NCBI RefSeq assembly: GCF_003353425.1
Contig: NZ_QRAO01000001.1
Location: 868,001-932,000, forward strand
Origin: Marinirhabdus gelatinilytica
GTDB taxonomy: Bacteria; Bacteroidota; Bacteroidia; Flavobacteriales; Flavobacteriaceae
Length of the DNA stretch: 64,000 nucleotides
Direction of reading: 5' to 3'
This document shows positions 51,585 through 60,817 of this stretch, in pieces (positions within the stretch are counted from its first letter, which is position 1; each line of letters starts with the position of its first letter). The translations under genes and the position numbers were made by a program. The notes under the pieces are model-generated. The model saw nothing but the letters and a program-made list of their open reading frames with translations. It had not been told where the DNA came from and did not search any database.

Positions 51585-51965
51585 ATGGACTCATTCATCA
51601 CTATCAGGTTCAAACGGAAAACTGCCAAAAGGTTTCAGGAATTTTCCAAAAAGCACTTCAAAACGCACACCGAAGCGATGGAAAATATCCTTGATTTTTT
51701 CCTTTACAATGAGATATCCCCAAAGGAAAAATTGGGACCAACTGGACGTACTATGGAAGCTAAGTTACTCAAAAGAATCAATGCAGTTATCGCCATAATG
51801 CGAGATGTGGAAAAGACACAAACCAAACCTACAGTCGCAATGTTGCAATCCCTTTTTGTAATGGACGAACCCAAAAAGAAACCGCTCATTTTGGAAAAAA
51901 AATATGCTGAGGAAAAGAAAGAAGTACGCTTTCGCGAAAAGCGAAACACCAACAATGAACTTTAA
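51585..51965 (+). CDS. BfmA/BtgA-like mobilisation protein
   Basis: 126 residues, basic. Ribbon-helix-helix-like start (SFITIRFKRKTAKRFQEFSKK), then KTHTEAMENILDFFL and GPTGRTMEAKLLKRINAVIAIMRDVEKTQTKP (given in part), the pattern of BfmA/BtgA auxiliary proteins. Binds oriT and helps the relaxase. It is 11 nt before the relaxase gene. Iterated palindrome variant near its end. Confidence 0.85.
   Translation: MDSFITIRFKRKTAKRFQEFSKKHFKTHTEAMENILDFFLYNEISPKEKLGPTGRTMEAKLLKRINAVIAIMRDVEKTQTKPTVAMLQSLFVMDEPKKKPLILEKKYAEEKKEVRFREKRNTNNEL
51928..51939. repeat. Highly iterated palindrome, copy 7 (12-bp core)
   Basis: GCTTTCGCGAAA with an extra A before GC, in the 3' end of the mobilisation gene, encoding VRFREK. 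Confidence 0.65.
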
Positions 51966-51976
51966 AAATTTAGCTT

Positions 51977-53008
51977 ATGTACATTACGATCACACCTCAA
52001 AAAATGGGCGGTAACTTTTCAAAAAGTTCAGCAGATTTTGTTGGCTATTTAGAGAAGGAAAACCAAGGGTTGGAACATCAGGATATGGAACATTTTTTCA
52101 ATCAATATGGCGATGAAATTTCCGCTGAAGAAGTAGTCAAAGAAATAGATGGAAATACCGCAAAATTGGAAAAACACGAACCAAGATTCTATTCAATTAC
52201 CGTGAGCCCTTCAAAATATGAATTGCGAAAACTTCAGAACAGTAGCGAAGATTTAAAAACCTACACCCGTGAACTGATGAAGGATTATGTTACCAGCTTC
52301 AATCGGGAAATTCACGGAAGACCCATAACCATAGACGACATAAAATACTATGCCAAAATTGAACATAAAAGAATGTTCAAGGGAACAGATGTTCAGATTA
52401 AGGAAAACCAACCTTTCGCCACAAAAATACTTCAGCTAAAAACCGATATCCGAAATATTCAAGAAGGACGAGCTGAAGGGAACATTCAAAGAATGAAAAA
52501 GGAAATCTCTATACTGGAACGCCAAGCGCCACATCAACAAAATGGAAAACGGATTGTCCAGGGAATGGCGAAAGATGGAAACCAAAGTCATATCCATATC
52601 ATTGTGAGCCGAAAGGATACATCAAACAGATTCAGTTTGTCACCAGGAAGTAAATACAAGGCATCCGATGTGAAGTTGAATGGGGAAACCGTAAAACGTG
52701 GTTTTGACCGTGATAAGTTTTTTGAGAAAGCTGAAAAGACGTTTGACAAGACTTTTGGCTACAAACGTAACTTTGCCGAGACCTACAAAGCACGAAAGGA
52801 TTTTGTAAAAAATCCCAATCTATATTTCGCTGCCTTGATGAATTTGCCAGCAAACGAAAAGGCATTGGCGTTTAAAATGATAACCAAAACAGGATTACCG
52901 ATAGTGCCAAGTATTCCAGTCAGTCAAACACAAATCGCACTTCGGATTTTCAAACGGTTAAGACGTGGCGCAGAAGTGGCCATCAAATCAAGTTCCATCG
53001 GAATCTAA
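51977..53008 (+). CDS. Relaxase (DUF5712/MobB-like)
   Basis: 343 residues. Nicks oriT and pilots the strand. Seen: opening TITPQKMGGNFSKSSADFV, the motif FYSITVSPSKYEL, and QSHIHIIVSRKD (~204-213) with the His pair of the HUH-like relaxase active site, followed by SLSPGSKYK. A Tyr for nicking is not pinpointed. It is between the BfmA-like gene and the coupling protein; 5 nt spacing to the next gene. Confidence 0.86.
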   Translation: MYITITPQKMGGNFSKSSADFVGYLEKENQGLEHQDMEHFFNQYGDEISAEEVVKEIDGNTAKLEKHEPRFYSITVSPSKYELRKLQNSSEDLKTYTRELMKDYVTSFNREIHGRPITIDDIKYYAKIEHKRMFKGTDVQIKENQPFATKILQLKTDIRNIQEGRAEGNIQRMKKEISILERQAPHQQNGKRIVQGMAKDGNQSHIHIIVSRKDTSNRFSLSPGSKYKASDVKLNGETVKRGFDRDKFFEKAEKTFDKTFGYKRNFAETYKARKDFVKNPNLYFAALMNLPANEKALAFKMITKTGLPIVPSIPVSQTQIALRIFKRLRRGAEVAIKSSSIGI

Positions 53009-53013
53009 TTGAT

Positions 53014-54594
53014 ATGGAAATGGACAACCTCATAACTATACTTTCAATTATTGCTGTGGCCAGTATGGTTTTTTATGCGATGTTTCGAGTGAGCAAGTAT
53101 GCGCTTTTCTTGAATTTTATAATGCTTTCGTGCTTGGTTTTCTATTTAACTGAAGTGAACGAATTAGTATCGATATTGCTATATCTGGTATGCCCTCTAA
53201 TGCTAATTAATATAGGATTGTATGTTTTTCTGCATAAAACTGAAAATGCACAAAATAGCGATAGAAAGTATCAAGTCAATTTTGCTACGACTAAAGGAAA
53301 TTTCAAGTTAGATAATATTAAACGTGGCGCATCTATCATCGGTTCTGCCGGAAGTGGAAAGACTGAAAGTGTGGTCTATGGCTTTTTAAAACATTTCCGG
53401 AAAAAGCACTTCTGTGGAATCATTCACGACTACAAGGATTTTGAACTGACCGAAATGGCGTATCCGCTTTTCAAGGATAGCGATATTCCGTTTAAGGTCA
53501 TTTCCTTCGATAAAATAATCCATAGGGTAAATCCTATTGCACCACGCTATTTAGAGAACGAGGAAAGCGTAAACGAAGTGTCACGGGTATTAATCGAAAA
53601 CCTTTTGGAACAAAGAGAAAGCGGAACTACTGGAACTACAAAATTCTTTAACGACGCGGCGGAAGGTTTGATTGGTGGATTGATTTGGAAACTGAAAACC
53701 GACTATCCCAACTACTGTACGCTTCCACATTTGATAGCAATTTATCAAATGCTCGATACCGATAGCCTAATCCAGTTTTTAGAAACCAACACCACATCGA
53801 GAGCGATGGCAGATGCATTTATTAGTGGTAAGGATTCTGATAGACAGACCGCTGGTGTAAAAAGTACATTGGCAAATGCTCTGAAACGAATTAGTACACA
53901 GCGCATTTTTATGGCTTTGTCCGCAGACGAAGTGCCATTAAACATTAATAGCGAAGAAAATCCTGCAATCATTTCGGTAGTGAACAATCCAAAATATGAG
54001 ACATCCTATTCGCCCGTTATTGCAACCATAATACATACGATTACCAAGCAAATGAGCGTGCGCGGTCAAAGACCGTCGTTCTTGCTGATGGAAGAAGCAC
54101 CTACGATTCGTCTGTTGAATATGCACCGAATTCCGGCAACGCTTAGAAGTTATGACATCGCTACTATTTATGTGATGCAGGATAAAATCCAGAATGATAT
54201 GATGTACGGCGATAAGGCAAGCAAGGCGATATTAAGCAATCTATCCTATCAGTTTTTCGGCAAAGTTAACGACCCAGACACGGCTAAATATTACGAACGC
54301 TTTTTTGAAATTATCAAAGACCCTACGAAAAGCATCAGTCGTGGTCATAATCTCGATTTTGATACGCGGATTACTACTGGCGAAAAGGAAATTCCGAAAA
54401 TTAGAGCTGATGTGTTTTTTAGATTAAAACAGGGCGAGTTTATTACCTACGCTGATGGTAAGGATAAGAAAGTGCAATTTAAATTGTCAAGAATACAAAG
54501 GCAGCTTCCTGAAGAATTCAAGCAATTTTCTCAGGTAGATTTAGCAACTAATTTTACGAAGATATATAGAGATGTAAAAACTATATTTAGTTAA
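53014..54594 (+). CDS. Type IV coupling protein (VirD4/TraG-like, TraM-recognition type)
   Basis: 526 residues. Two N-terminal membrane helices, Walker A GSAGSGKT at 110-117, then the AAA-like VirD4 fold: KHFCGIIHDYKDFE, and Walker B region SFLLMEEAPTIRL, TIYVMQDKIQND. Hexameric ATPase that delivers the relaxase-DNA complex to the T4SS. Start ATG at 53014; another ATG two codons later is possible. The restriction gene follows after 117 nt. Confidence 0.9.
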   Translation: MEMDNLITILSIIAVASMVFYAMFRVSKYALFLNFIMLSCLVFYLTEVNELVSILLYLVCPLMLINIGLYVFLHKTENAQNSDRKYQVNFATTKGNFKLDNIKRGASIIGSAGSGKTESVVYGFLKHFRKKHFCGIIHDYKDFELTEMAYPLFKDSDIPFKVISFDKIIHRVNPIAPRYLENEESVNEVSRVLIENLLEQRESGTTGTTKFFNDAAEGLIGGLIWKLKTDYPNYCTLPHLIAIYQMLDTDSLIQFLETNTTSRAMADAFISGKDSDRQTAGVKSTLANALKRISTQRIFMALSADEVPLNINSEENPAIISVVNNPKYETSYSPVIATIIHTITKQMSVRGQRPSFLLMEEAPTIRLLNMHRIPATLRSYDIATIYVMQDKIQNDMMYGDKASKAILSNLSYQFFGKVNDPDTAKYYERFFEIIKDPTKSISRGHNLDFDTRITTGEKEIPKIRADVFFRLKQGEFITYADGKDKKVQFKLSRIQRQLPEEFKQFSQVDLATNFTKIYRDVKTIFS

Positions 54595-54711
54595 CCAATT
54601 CTGGTTTCATTAATAAATATTATGATTTCACTATCTTGATAGGATAATGTTATATTTATAATTGGTAAATGAGTTTTAAACAATACTACACATCAATGCT
54701 TTAATTGAAAT

Positions 54712-56199
54712 TTGAAAAACGCTGAAGAAATACAAGAACTAAAAGCAATTGTTGAAAAATTATGTGGAAAACATCATTTAATCATACAAATCGCCGAGGA
54801 TAATTATTTTAAGATATTTACGGATCAATCCTCTGGTATTACACTTTTTCTTCAGTTAGATGAGAACCAGAATTTATCATTTTATTTTCTTCAGAGAACG
54901 TACGATGTGTTTTATACTGGCGATAGGTCTGATGCACACGTTATTCTAAGTTTGATGTTTACGGCTTTCTTGAGGTTCTACAAGTCGGGAATTTCTTGTG
55001 AGCAATTTGATATTGCCCATCCTGCAGTTCAAGATGAAATATGGGGAAGGTATTTGGTGCCTATTCAAGTCCCAATTTTACACGGAATTTCAACTGCTAA
55101 ACAACTTATTGAAGTTGTCACGGAAATTATAGAAATGGTTGCATTTTGGCGAGAAAGCTTATGGTATTTTACAGGCTGCCCTTGTGATAAATGTATGAAA
55201 GCTGAAAACCTTAATAATTCAAATTACAAGTATTCACTTGAGGATATCGAAGACTTGTTCTCAGATCTGCATAGCATATCCAGTCGTAATAATTATGGGG
55301 ACCGTGAACGACCTGAATGGGTGTATTTCTATGATATAGAAGAGGAAGTTACAATGATAAAATCAAGTAGCCTCGCAAAATTTCTCAACGCAACATTGCA
55401 GTTGCGTACAGATAAAATAGAATATTTGAAAGGACAGAATGGGACATTCGTTCTGAGCGACAATATAAAAAACTTTGTTCACGATGATACCAAATCTGAA
55501 ATGGATGAGTACTTTGAAAGAGTAAATACGAACGGTAAATTAAAAGGATATCCAGTTATTCCAATGGAAAATATGATTGTAACCGTTATGGATGATTACA
55601 TCATTGCCTTAGGCAGAATATGTGGATTTGAAGAATATAAAAAAGAGAGAGAACTCATTAGACAGCGCCACAATAGAGAGTCAGAACTTCTGTTTCCGAT
55701 TCCCCAGTTCAAATGGAAAGAAAAGGTCTGTCCGGATCAATTTGAATTATTAGTTAAAGCCCTATTGGAACGTGAACCAAATGTAAAAAGTGTAAGAAGG
55801 CCGGCACCCATAAATCAAGGTGATAAGGGTAGGGATTTAATTATTGAATGGAATGTAATAAATGAATATATGTCCGATACCGCACCGCCAAGAATATTGA
55901 TTAAAGTTGTAGGGCAATGCAAATCTGGAACATCCACAATTGGAAAAGGTAAGGTTTTAGATATCAGAGATACTATTGAAACTCACAATTCGCAAGGATA
56001 TTTTTTAGCCGTAAATACCCAAATTTCTGCACCATTAACCGAAAAACTTGAATCACTCAAGTCCAAAGGCTTATGGGTCTCTTGGTGGAATAGGGATGAT
56101 ATTGAGATGCGCCTTTCTAAAAACCAAGATTTAATTCCCAATTTTCCAAAAGTTATAACATCCAGGAACAAAATAAAATTTGTAGACAAAGAAGATTAG
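54712..56199 (+). CDS. Mrr-like restriction endonuclease-domain protein
   Basis: 495 residues; starts at TTG, as no ATG lies in frame near the start. The N-terminal ~340 residues are an unrecognised module with a CPCDKCMK-type Cys set (TGCPCDKCMKAENL). The C-terminal part (~345-480) is a PD-(D/E)XK domain of Mrr type: CPDQFELLVKALLER, GDKGRDLIIEW, VGQCKSGTSTIGKGKVLDI (Asp...Gln-x-Lys), SQGYFLAVNTQIS. Could cut modified or foreign DNA. Lies between coupling protein and tra genes, facing an adenine methyltransferase. Confidence 0.78.
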   Translation: MKNAEEIQELKAIVEKLCGKHHLIIQIAEDNYFKIFTDQSSGITLFLQLDENQNLSFYFLQRTYDVFYTGDRSDAHVILSLMFTAFLRFYKSGISCEQFDIAHPAVQDEIWGRYLVPIQVPILHGISTAKQLIEVVTEIIEMVAFWRESLWYFTGCPCDKCMKAENLNNSNYKYSLEDIEDLFSDLHSISSRNNYGDRERPEWVYFYDIEEEVTMIKSSSLAKFLNATLQLRTDKIEYLKGQNGTFVLSDNIKNFVHDDTKSEMDEYFERVNTNGKLKGYPVIPMENMIVTVMDDYIIALGRICGFEEYKKERELIRQRHNRESELLFPIPQFKWKEKVCPDQFELLVKALLEREPNVKSVRRPAPINQGDKGRDLIIEWNVINEYMSDTAPPRILIKVVGQCKSGTSTIGKGKVLDIRDTIETHNSQGYFLAVNTQISAPLTEKLESLKSKGLWVSWWNRDDIEMRLSKNQDLIPNFPKVITSRNKIKFVDKED

Positions 56200-56239
56200 T
56201 TTTATAACATAACTGTCCTCACAATCTTAAGGACAACCT

Positions 56240-56350
56240 TTGTTTAGAATTTATAATCTAATAGGTGATCTAATAGGTGGTCAAATAGGTGGTCAAATAG
56301 GTGGTGTAATAGGTGGTGAAAAAAGTGATTTAATTGATTCGATTAAATAA
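56240..56350 (+). CDS. Possible 36-residue glycine-zipper protein built on a 12-bp tandem repeat
   Basis: Frame from TTG at 56240: MFRIYNLIGDLIGGQIGGQI then GGVIGGEKSDLIDSIK. The IGG(Q/D) units give a GxxxG-like zipper. No ATG, so translation is uncertain; the repeat may instead act as DNA. Confidence 0.3.
   Translation: MFRIYNLIGDLIGGQIGGQIGGVIGGEKSDLIDSIK
56258..56317 (+). repeat. 12-bp tandem repeat, five units
   Basis: Units CTAATAGGTGAT, CTAATAGGTGGT, CAAATAGGTGGT, CAAATAGGTGGT, GTAATAGGTGGT in direct succession between the converging endonuclease and methyltransferase genes. Confidence 0.85.
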
Positions 56351-56372
56351 AATTTCAAACTAAAACGCGCTA

Positions 56373-57050
56373 TTATAAGTAATTATCCATCCCAAATAAT
56401 CTTGGTGAAGCACTTGCTAAGTTTTTTCGGCCGTTGTTACAATAGTCAGCTTCAATCTCAAAGACAATACAATTCCTATTGGTCTGTTTACTGGCAATGG
56501 CTGTTGCGCAACTTCCGCCAAAGGTGTCTAAGACTAAATCACCAGGTGTTGTGCTTTTTTCGATTAAGTAACTTATAAGGTTAACTGGCTTTTCAGTAGG
56601 ATGGTTGTTATTTTTGGTCTTTGAAGATTTTAAAATATTACAATCGCGTTTGCCATTCAATTTTTTACTTCCGTTACTGCAAAATATAATCATCTCGTAT
56701 TTTGGCGCATAGTCGCCTTTCAGATCACCACAACCGTGGTTCTCTTTTTCCCATATTAAGATGTTTTTTATTCTAAATTCTTTCTCAAGGAAAAACTTGA
56801 ACACTTCCACATTATGCCAAGAGCAGAATACATAAAGATGCGCCTCAACTTTGCAAACACGCTTCAATTCCTTTACCCAATTATCTAACCAATCTAAGTT
56901 GTTGTCGTTTGGTATTTTTTTATGTCTTTTGCCTCGCTTATTACTTCTGTAGTTGATGCCATAAGGTGGATCCGTCAATACTAAGTCCACGCTACCATTA
57001 ACGACGGACTTAATACCGATATTCCAGTCTATATTTAGTATTTTTTGCAT
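56373..57050 (-). CDS. DNA adenine-type methyltransferase (N6/N4 class)
   Basis: 225 residues. DPPY at 27-30 (VLTDPPYGINYRS) and the FGGSCATAIA SAM-binding loop (DTFGGSCATAIASKQTNR) are the two methylase motifs; order DPPY first, FxGxG-like last, is the beta class. SAM-dependent methylation of adenine or cytosine-N4. It converges with the Mrr-like gene and could pair with it as protection, or be an orphan anti-restriction enzyme. Start ATG at 57050. Confidence 0.88.
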   Translation of the reverse strand: MQKILNIDWNIGIKSVVNGSVDLVLTDPPYGINYRSNKRGKRHKKIPNDNNLDWLDNWVKELKRVCKVEAHLYVFCSWHNVEVFKFFLEKEFRIKNILIWEKENHGCGDLKGDYAPKYEMIIFCSNGSKKLNGKRDCNILKSSKTKNNNHPTEKPVNLISYLIEKSTTPGDLVLDTFGGSCATAIASKQTNRNCIVFEIEADYCNNGRKNLASASPRLFGMDNYL

Positions 57051-57153
57051 CTGTTATACAGATTAGTTTCGTTACAATTAGAGCATAATTATGGCTATTC
57101 AGCTCTATTTAAAGGCTGAAATCAATTCAATAAATACAGAGAAATTAAACTGT

Positions 57154-57519
57154 TTAAAAAGGCCCCTTGTCCCTCGGTCCATTATGGGTTACCTTCCATT
57201 GGCCATCTTTTTGAACTAATTTAAATACACCAGGTTTAGGGTCGTAAGCTGTGGAATACTTTATCCAAGCCACATCACCTTCCGTAGCTTCATCGACAAC
57301 CTTGAAATCGGATTCTGAGTTCTTATCCTCGACAAACATTTCCTGAATACTGGAAAGATTGGCATAGCCTTCTGCAGTAGTGTAATTTTTTAGTGTTGCC
57401 TTATCACTGTGATAAAAACTTTCAGCGACAACCTTGGCGGTTTCGGATGGGGACATATTCTTATTCCCTGTACAGGAAATAAATAACAGTAGTAGCGAGA
57501 AAACAACAAGTTTTTTCAT
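57154..57519 (-). CDS. DUF4878-like lipoprotein
   Basis: 121 residues, lipobox LFISC-T, then an NTF2-like domain of the DUF4878 sort: SPSETAKVVAESFYHSDKAT and the ending VFKLVQKDGQWKVTHNG. It lies just downstream of traN on the same strand (7 nt), so it is part of the tra transcript. Possibly an entry-exclusion or envelope accessory lipoprotein; not proven. Confidence 0.75.
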   Translation of the reverse strand: MKKLVVFSLLLLFISCTGNKNMSPSETAKVVAESFYHSDKATLKNYTTAEGYANLSSIQEMFVEDKNSESDFKVVDEATEGDVAWIKYSTAYDPKPGVFKLVQKDGQWKVTHNGPRDKGPF

Positions 57520-57526
57520 AACAGTA

Positions 57527-58360
57527 TTAATTTGGGTTATTAATATATCTATGCGATAGTTTCATTTCTATATTTCGTTCACCATCCTTTTCGTTCAATT
57601 CCAAAATTGCCCTACGGTCATCGGATAATGAAAATTTGGGCAATACATAAACGAATCGAGCCCTTTCATTTTCCTTAATCTTGGACGGCAGATTATGTTT
57701 ATATATCGGTTCTTGATACAGTCGTTGCAATGATTTTCTTTTCCCTTTTTGTCTCGTTTCAATAGATAGGTTCAAGAAATTCAAATCGTAATCCAACGAA
57801 GAATTATTTTCAATCTCGATAACGAAATAGAGTTCATCCTTATCAAAAACAATGTTCTCTACGGTCAAGATAATACCTTCGTTTCGTTTCTTGATGCGCC
57901 CTATGCGCTGTTTTCTATTGAGAAGATATGAGCAGAATTTCTGGTAATAATAGTTGCTGTTATCTACAAGTTCTTCAGAAGATTCAACAAGAACCGAATC
58001 CTTTACAATCGGTTTTTCATTACCGATACTATTTGATAGCGGAATGAAATAATTGAGCTTAGAAAGCTGTTTTTTATACCTTACAATATACGAAAAAATC
58101 GAACCATTTCTATTGACTACCAGCAAATTACTTTCCTTTCCAGGGGTTGCTTGAAGAAGTCCGAAATACTGTTCTTTTTCACGGTTGTAGGTAAATACAA
58201 AATTATCTGAACCGGTTATGCCTTGCCGTATGGGTTCTGGAAAGAATAACGCAACATTTTTGGTGTCGTTAGCATAAATGGTGTCGAGTGGTATTGGTTG
58301 CTGTTGTGCTTTTGTGAAAGCGGAAATTAACACCATCAATATTAGAATAAATGTTCTCAT
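57527..58360 (-). CDS. traN: TraN (DUF4138) conjugation protein
   Basis: 277 residues with a signal peptide (SAFTKAQQQ) and a VirB9-like body: IPLDTIYANDTKNVALFFP near the start, FDKDELYFVIEIENNSSLDYDLNFLNL-type strands (seen as YFVIEIENNSSLDYDL), and RKGKR-like basic loops. Outer-membrane-associated component of the Bacteroidetes T4SS. Its start overlaps the traM stop by 4 nt. The signal peptide contains a decayed copy of the iterated palindrome. Confidence 0.86.
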   Translation of the reverse strand: MRTFILILMVLISAFTKAQQQPIPLDTIYANDTKNVALFFPEPIRQGITGSDNFVFTYNREKEQYFGLLQATPGKESNLLVVNRNGSIFSYIVRYKKQLSKLNYFIPLSNSIGNEKPIVKDSVLVESSEELVDNSNYYYQKFCSYLLNRKQRIGRIKKRNEGIILTVENIVFDKDELYFVIEIENNSSLDYDLNFLNLSIETRQKGKRKSLQRLYQEPIYKHNLPSKIKENERARFVYVLPKFSLSDDRRAILELNEKDGERNIEMKLSHRYINNPN

Positions 58361-59286
58361 AATTTAGGTTTTAAGATTAATCTGTAATTGTTCAGGACAG
58401 TAACCTTTACGTTGCGGTTACTTCGTCTTAGTACTTTTGTAACACCACCCACCTGTGGAACGGTAGGGATGTTAATGTCGCCAATAATATCGTCGAGAAC
58501 TTCGGTGGTGGCTTCTGCTCTAAAATTGTTCTGTACATAGATACCTTCGCTACCATCTGACAAATCGAAGGCTTTGAGCTTAGTGGGATGATGCTTAATA
58601 TTTTCAATTTCAATGAGCGCACGATTGGGCTGAAAGCTGATGAAACCGAAAATAGGTGTATTCTTAGGCATTTTTTTGCCATTAATCGTAGCAGTTTTAG
58701 TAAGGCGCATTCGCAATCTGGTATTCGCTTTTACAACTTGGTCGCCATCCACCACCACGTAAATAGTTTCATCTGTATTGCCGATGATTGAAACTTCATT
58801 GGGTTTAGGCGAAGCAGCAAAGAACAATTGATGTTCCAATCCCAATTCTTTTGCTTGGATTTTTTGTTCTCTTTTTACTTCAACAGAATCGACAGTTAAT
58901 ACCACTTTGCGAACAGTTTTTTTCTGTCCCAAATTTTGGTATCGCTTTTCTGAATATTGAATCTTGCCTGCTTCATAGATGCTATCTACGATACGCTCTT
59001 TTTCGCGTTCCGGAAGATCTGGGTCGTAAAATCCCAAGGAATCAATCAGTTTCTCATCGTAGATGCTTGGTGCGTTATTTTCCCGAACTTTTTTCAAGTC
59101 GTTAATCGCATCAAGTTTCGAATCATACTCTTTTTGATCCTCTTCTAAATCTGGCACTAAAGTCTGCTTAAGGTTTTCAGTTTCACTTTCATCATCGCCC
59201 ATTACAATTACAGAATAGGAAATCAGGAATATGAAAATCACGGCCAATACCGCTGCAAATACTATTTTATTCTTTTCTACTTTCAT
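58357..59286 (-). CDS. traM: TraM conjugation protein
   Basis: 309 residues. One N-terminal membrane helix (IVFAAVLAVIFIFLISYSVIV), a variable charged linker, and a VirB10-like C-terminal domain: HQLFFAASPKPNE, GDQVVKANTRLRMRLTKTATING (in part), VPQVGGVTKVLRRSNRNVKV. Spans the envelope as the T4SS core with TraN. Overlaps traN, so the two are coupled. Confidence 0.87.
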   Translation of the reverse strand: MKVEKNKIVFAAVLAVIFIFLISYSVIVMGDDESETENLKQTLVPDLEEDQKEYDSKLDAINDLKKVRENNAPSIYDEKLIDSLGFYDPDLPEREKERIVDSIYEAGKIQYSEKRYQNLGQKKTVRKVVLTVDSVEVKREQKIQAKELGLEHQLFFAASPKPNEVSIIGNTDETIYVVVDGDQVVKANTRLRMRLTKTATINGKKMPKNTPIFGFISFQPNRALIEIENIKHHPTKLKAFDLSDGSEGIYVQNNFRAEATTEVLDDIIGDINIPTVPQVGGVTKVLRRSNRNVKVTVLNNYRLILKPKL

Positions 59287-59339
59287 AATCGTGTTTTTTT
59301 AAATGCCGATTACCTGCCCGAAGTCAGGCGGGTCGGCTT

Positions 59340-59954
59340 TCAATTTTCATCGTTTAGTTTTTTTAGAGTGTTCTCGAAATAGTTGGTAATCAATAATCCG
59401 TGTGGGTTGTTCGGGAAGTTTCGGTCAACCATAATCAGGTTTCCGGTGGAAACCAACTCGTAAGTATCGATGATTGAACCTCTATTGATTTCAAAAATGG
59501 TGGTCGTCGTAAAACCATACGAACCATTATTTTCAGATATTCTTGAATCGATACTCAGTACTTTTTGAACCAAGGAATACTGAAGCAATCTGTTATACAC
59601 GCCATCGGCTTTTTTCTGGCGGTAGATATTATCCACAGAACTATTACCTAACCATAATGCCTTTTCCAAATTGCGTTCATAATTACTCGCATCGATGTTA
59701 TAGAAGTAGTTATGGAACAGATCCAAATGTGCTAAAGCTTCAACCCGAAAATTTTCCTTTTGGGTCACGAGCTTCAGCGGAATGATACTACCATCGGTAT
59801 TAATGGCAAAGGCACTATTGAGCGCTTTTTGATTGGTGTTAAATACCATCCAAACTGAAAATGTACTGGACAGCAACGCACAGACAACAACTGCCAAAAC
59901 GATAAACCGATTTAGCTTTAGGACATTGTAAATATTCTTATATGGTGTTTTCAT
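59340..59954 (-). CDS. traK: TraK conjugation protein
   Basis: 204 residues. Short cytoplasmic start (MKTPYKNIYNVLKLNRFIV), one membrane helix, then a periplasmic VirB8-like domain (EALAHLDLFHNYFYNIDASNYERNLEKALWLG, cited by its start) and the end GLLITNYFENTLKKL. Assembly factor of the T4SS inner complex. Confidence 0.86.
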   Translation of the reverse strand: MKTPYKNIYNVLKLNRFIVLAVVVCALLSSTFSVWMVFNTNQKALNSAFAINTDGSIIPLKLVTQKENFRVEALAHLDLFHNYFYNIDASNYERNLEKALWLGNSSVDNIYRQKKADGVYNRLLQYSLVQKVLSIDSRISENNGSYGFTTTTIFEINRGSIIDTYELVSTGNLIMVDRNFPNNPHGLLITNYFENTLKKLNDEN

Positions 59955-59973
59955 ATTTTTATTTTAATCTATC

Positions 59974-60816
59974 TTAGGCCGTAAATAATCTGAGGGTAAA
60001 GGATGTGGCACGTTTGTACAATTTGAATTTCAGGAACACAATGAACCCTACCGACCCTAATTGGACCACAGGTGCAAAAAAACCGCTACCTACATCCGTT
60101 CCAAACAAGTTGACCCAGAAATTGGTGTTAATTTCGGTATATAGCGCGTTTACAAAAACATTGACCAGGAAGAACGCTGGTACGAGCATATATACCGCAG
60201 CATACAATTTGAAAAACGTATAGGCCAATGAGCGGAACTTTTCAAAGACTGCAAGGCTAATGACCAATGGAAAAAAAGCTTGCATTATTCCCAAGAGGAA
60301 GAATCGTTCAGCCAAGAATAGCGGATAAATAAATAAATCTAAAATCCACAGTATAATACCAATGATAAAAGCAAGTATTTTGAATCCATATAGTGGTGTC
60401 ACCAAAGCTTCATAAAGCAATGTCATTGCATTTTTAGCAGCATCTATTAGGTTCACGTCCTCTTCTATGGGAATGTCTTGCATCTGTAAGGGCAACAATG
60501 CTGGTGCTGTGCCTCTATATTGCCCTTCAATAGCGACTAAAATACCATCGAAAAAACCCAATACCTGCGTTGAGAATATGACCAAAATAACGATGGCAAA
60601 ATTCTTGACCAATTCACCAGGACTTAATCCCCAAGTGTAACCGTCCTTATCTGCAATGCCTTCATTGTACTTTTTAAGAATGTTGACCAAAAAGAACAGG
60701 ACAGCGAGCGTTTTCATCCCGGCAATGGTGTATTGCGAAAAGTCGCTGGCCTGTATGGTCTGGAAAACGGTATCGATATATTCCAGTCCGATTCCTAAGA
60801 GAATGGTCGCCGTCAT
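59974..60816 (-). CDS. traJ: TraJ conjugation protein
   Basis: 280 residues from the ATG at 60816; a longer frame reaching 60966 would overlap traI, whose stop lies at 60818. At least six hydrophobic segments (TIAGMKTLAVLFFLVNILKKY; LGFFDGILVAIEG; FKILAFIIGIILWILDLFIYPLFLA). VirB6-like inner-membrane channel of the T4SS. Start is 1 nt after traI. Confidence 0.87.
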   Translation of the reverse strand: MTATILLGIGLEYIDTVFQTIQASDFSQYTIAGMKTLAVLFFLVNILKKYNEGIADKDGYTWGLSPGELVKNFAIVILVIFSTQVLGFFDGILVAIEGQYRGTAPALLPLQMQDIPIEEDVNLIDAAKNAMTLLYEALVTPLYGFKILAFIIGIILWILDLFIYPLFLAERFFLLGIMQAFFPLVISLAVFEKFRSLAYTFFKLYAAVYMLVPAFFLVNVFVNALYTEINTNFWVNLFGTDVGSGFFAPVVQLGSVGFIVFLKFKLYKRATSFTLRLFTA

Positions 60817-60817
60817 T

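Noticed and set aside
56258-56317. 12-bp repeat as a CRISPR array
   Set aside because: Units are contiguous without spacers and no cas genes are present.
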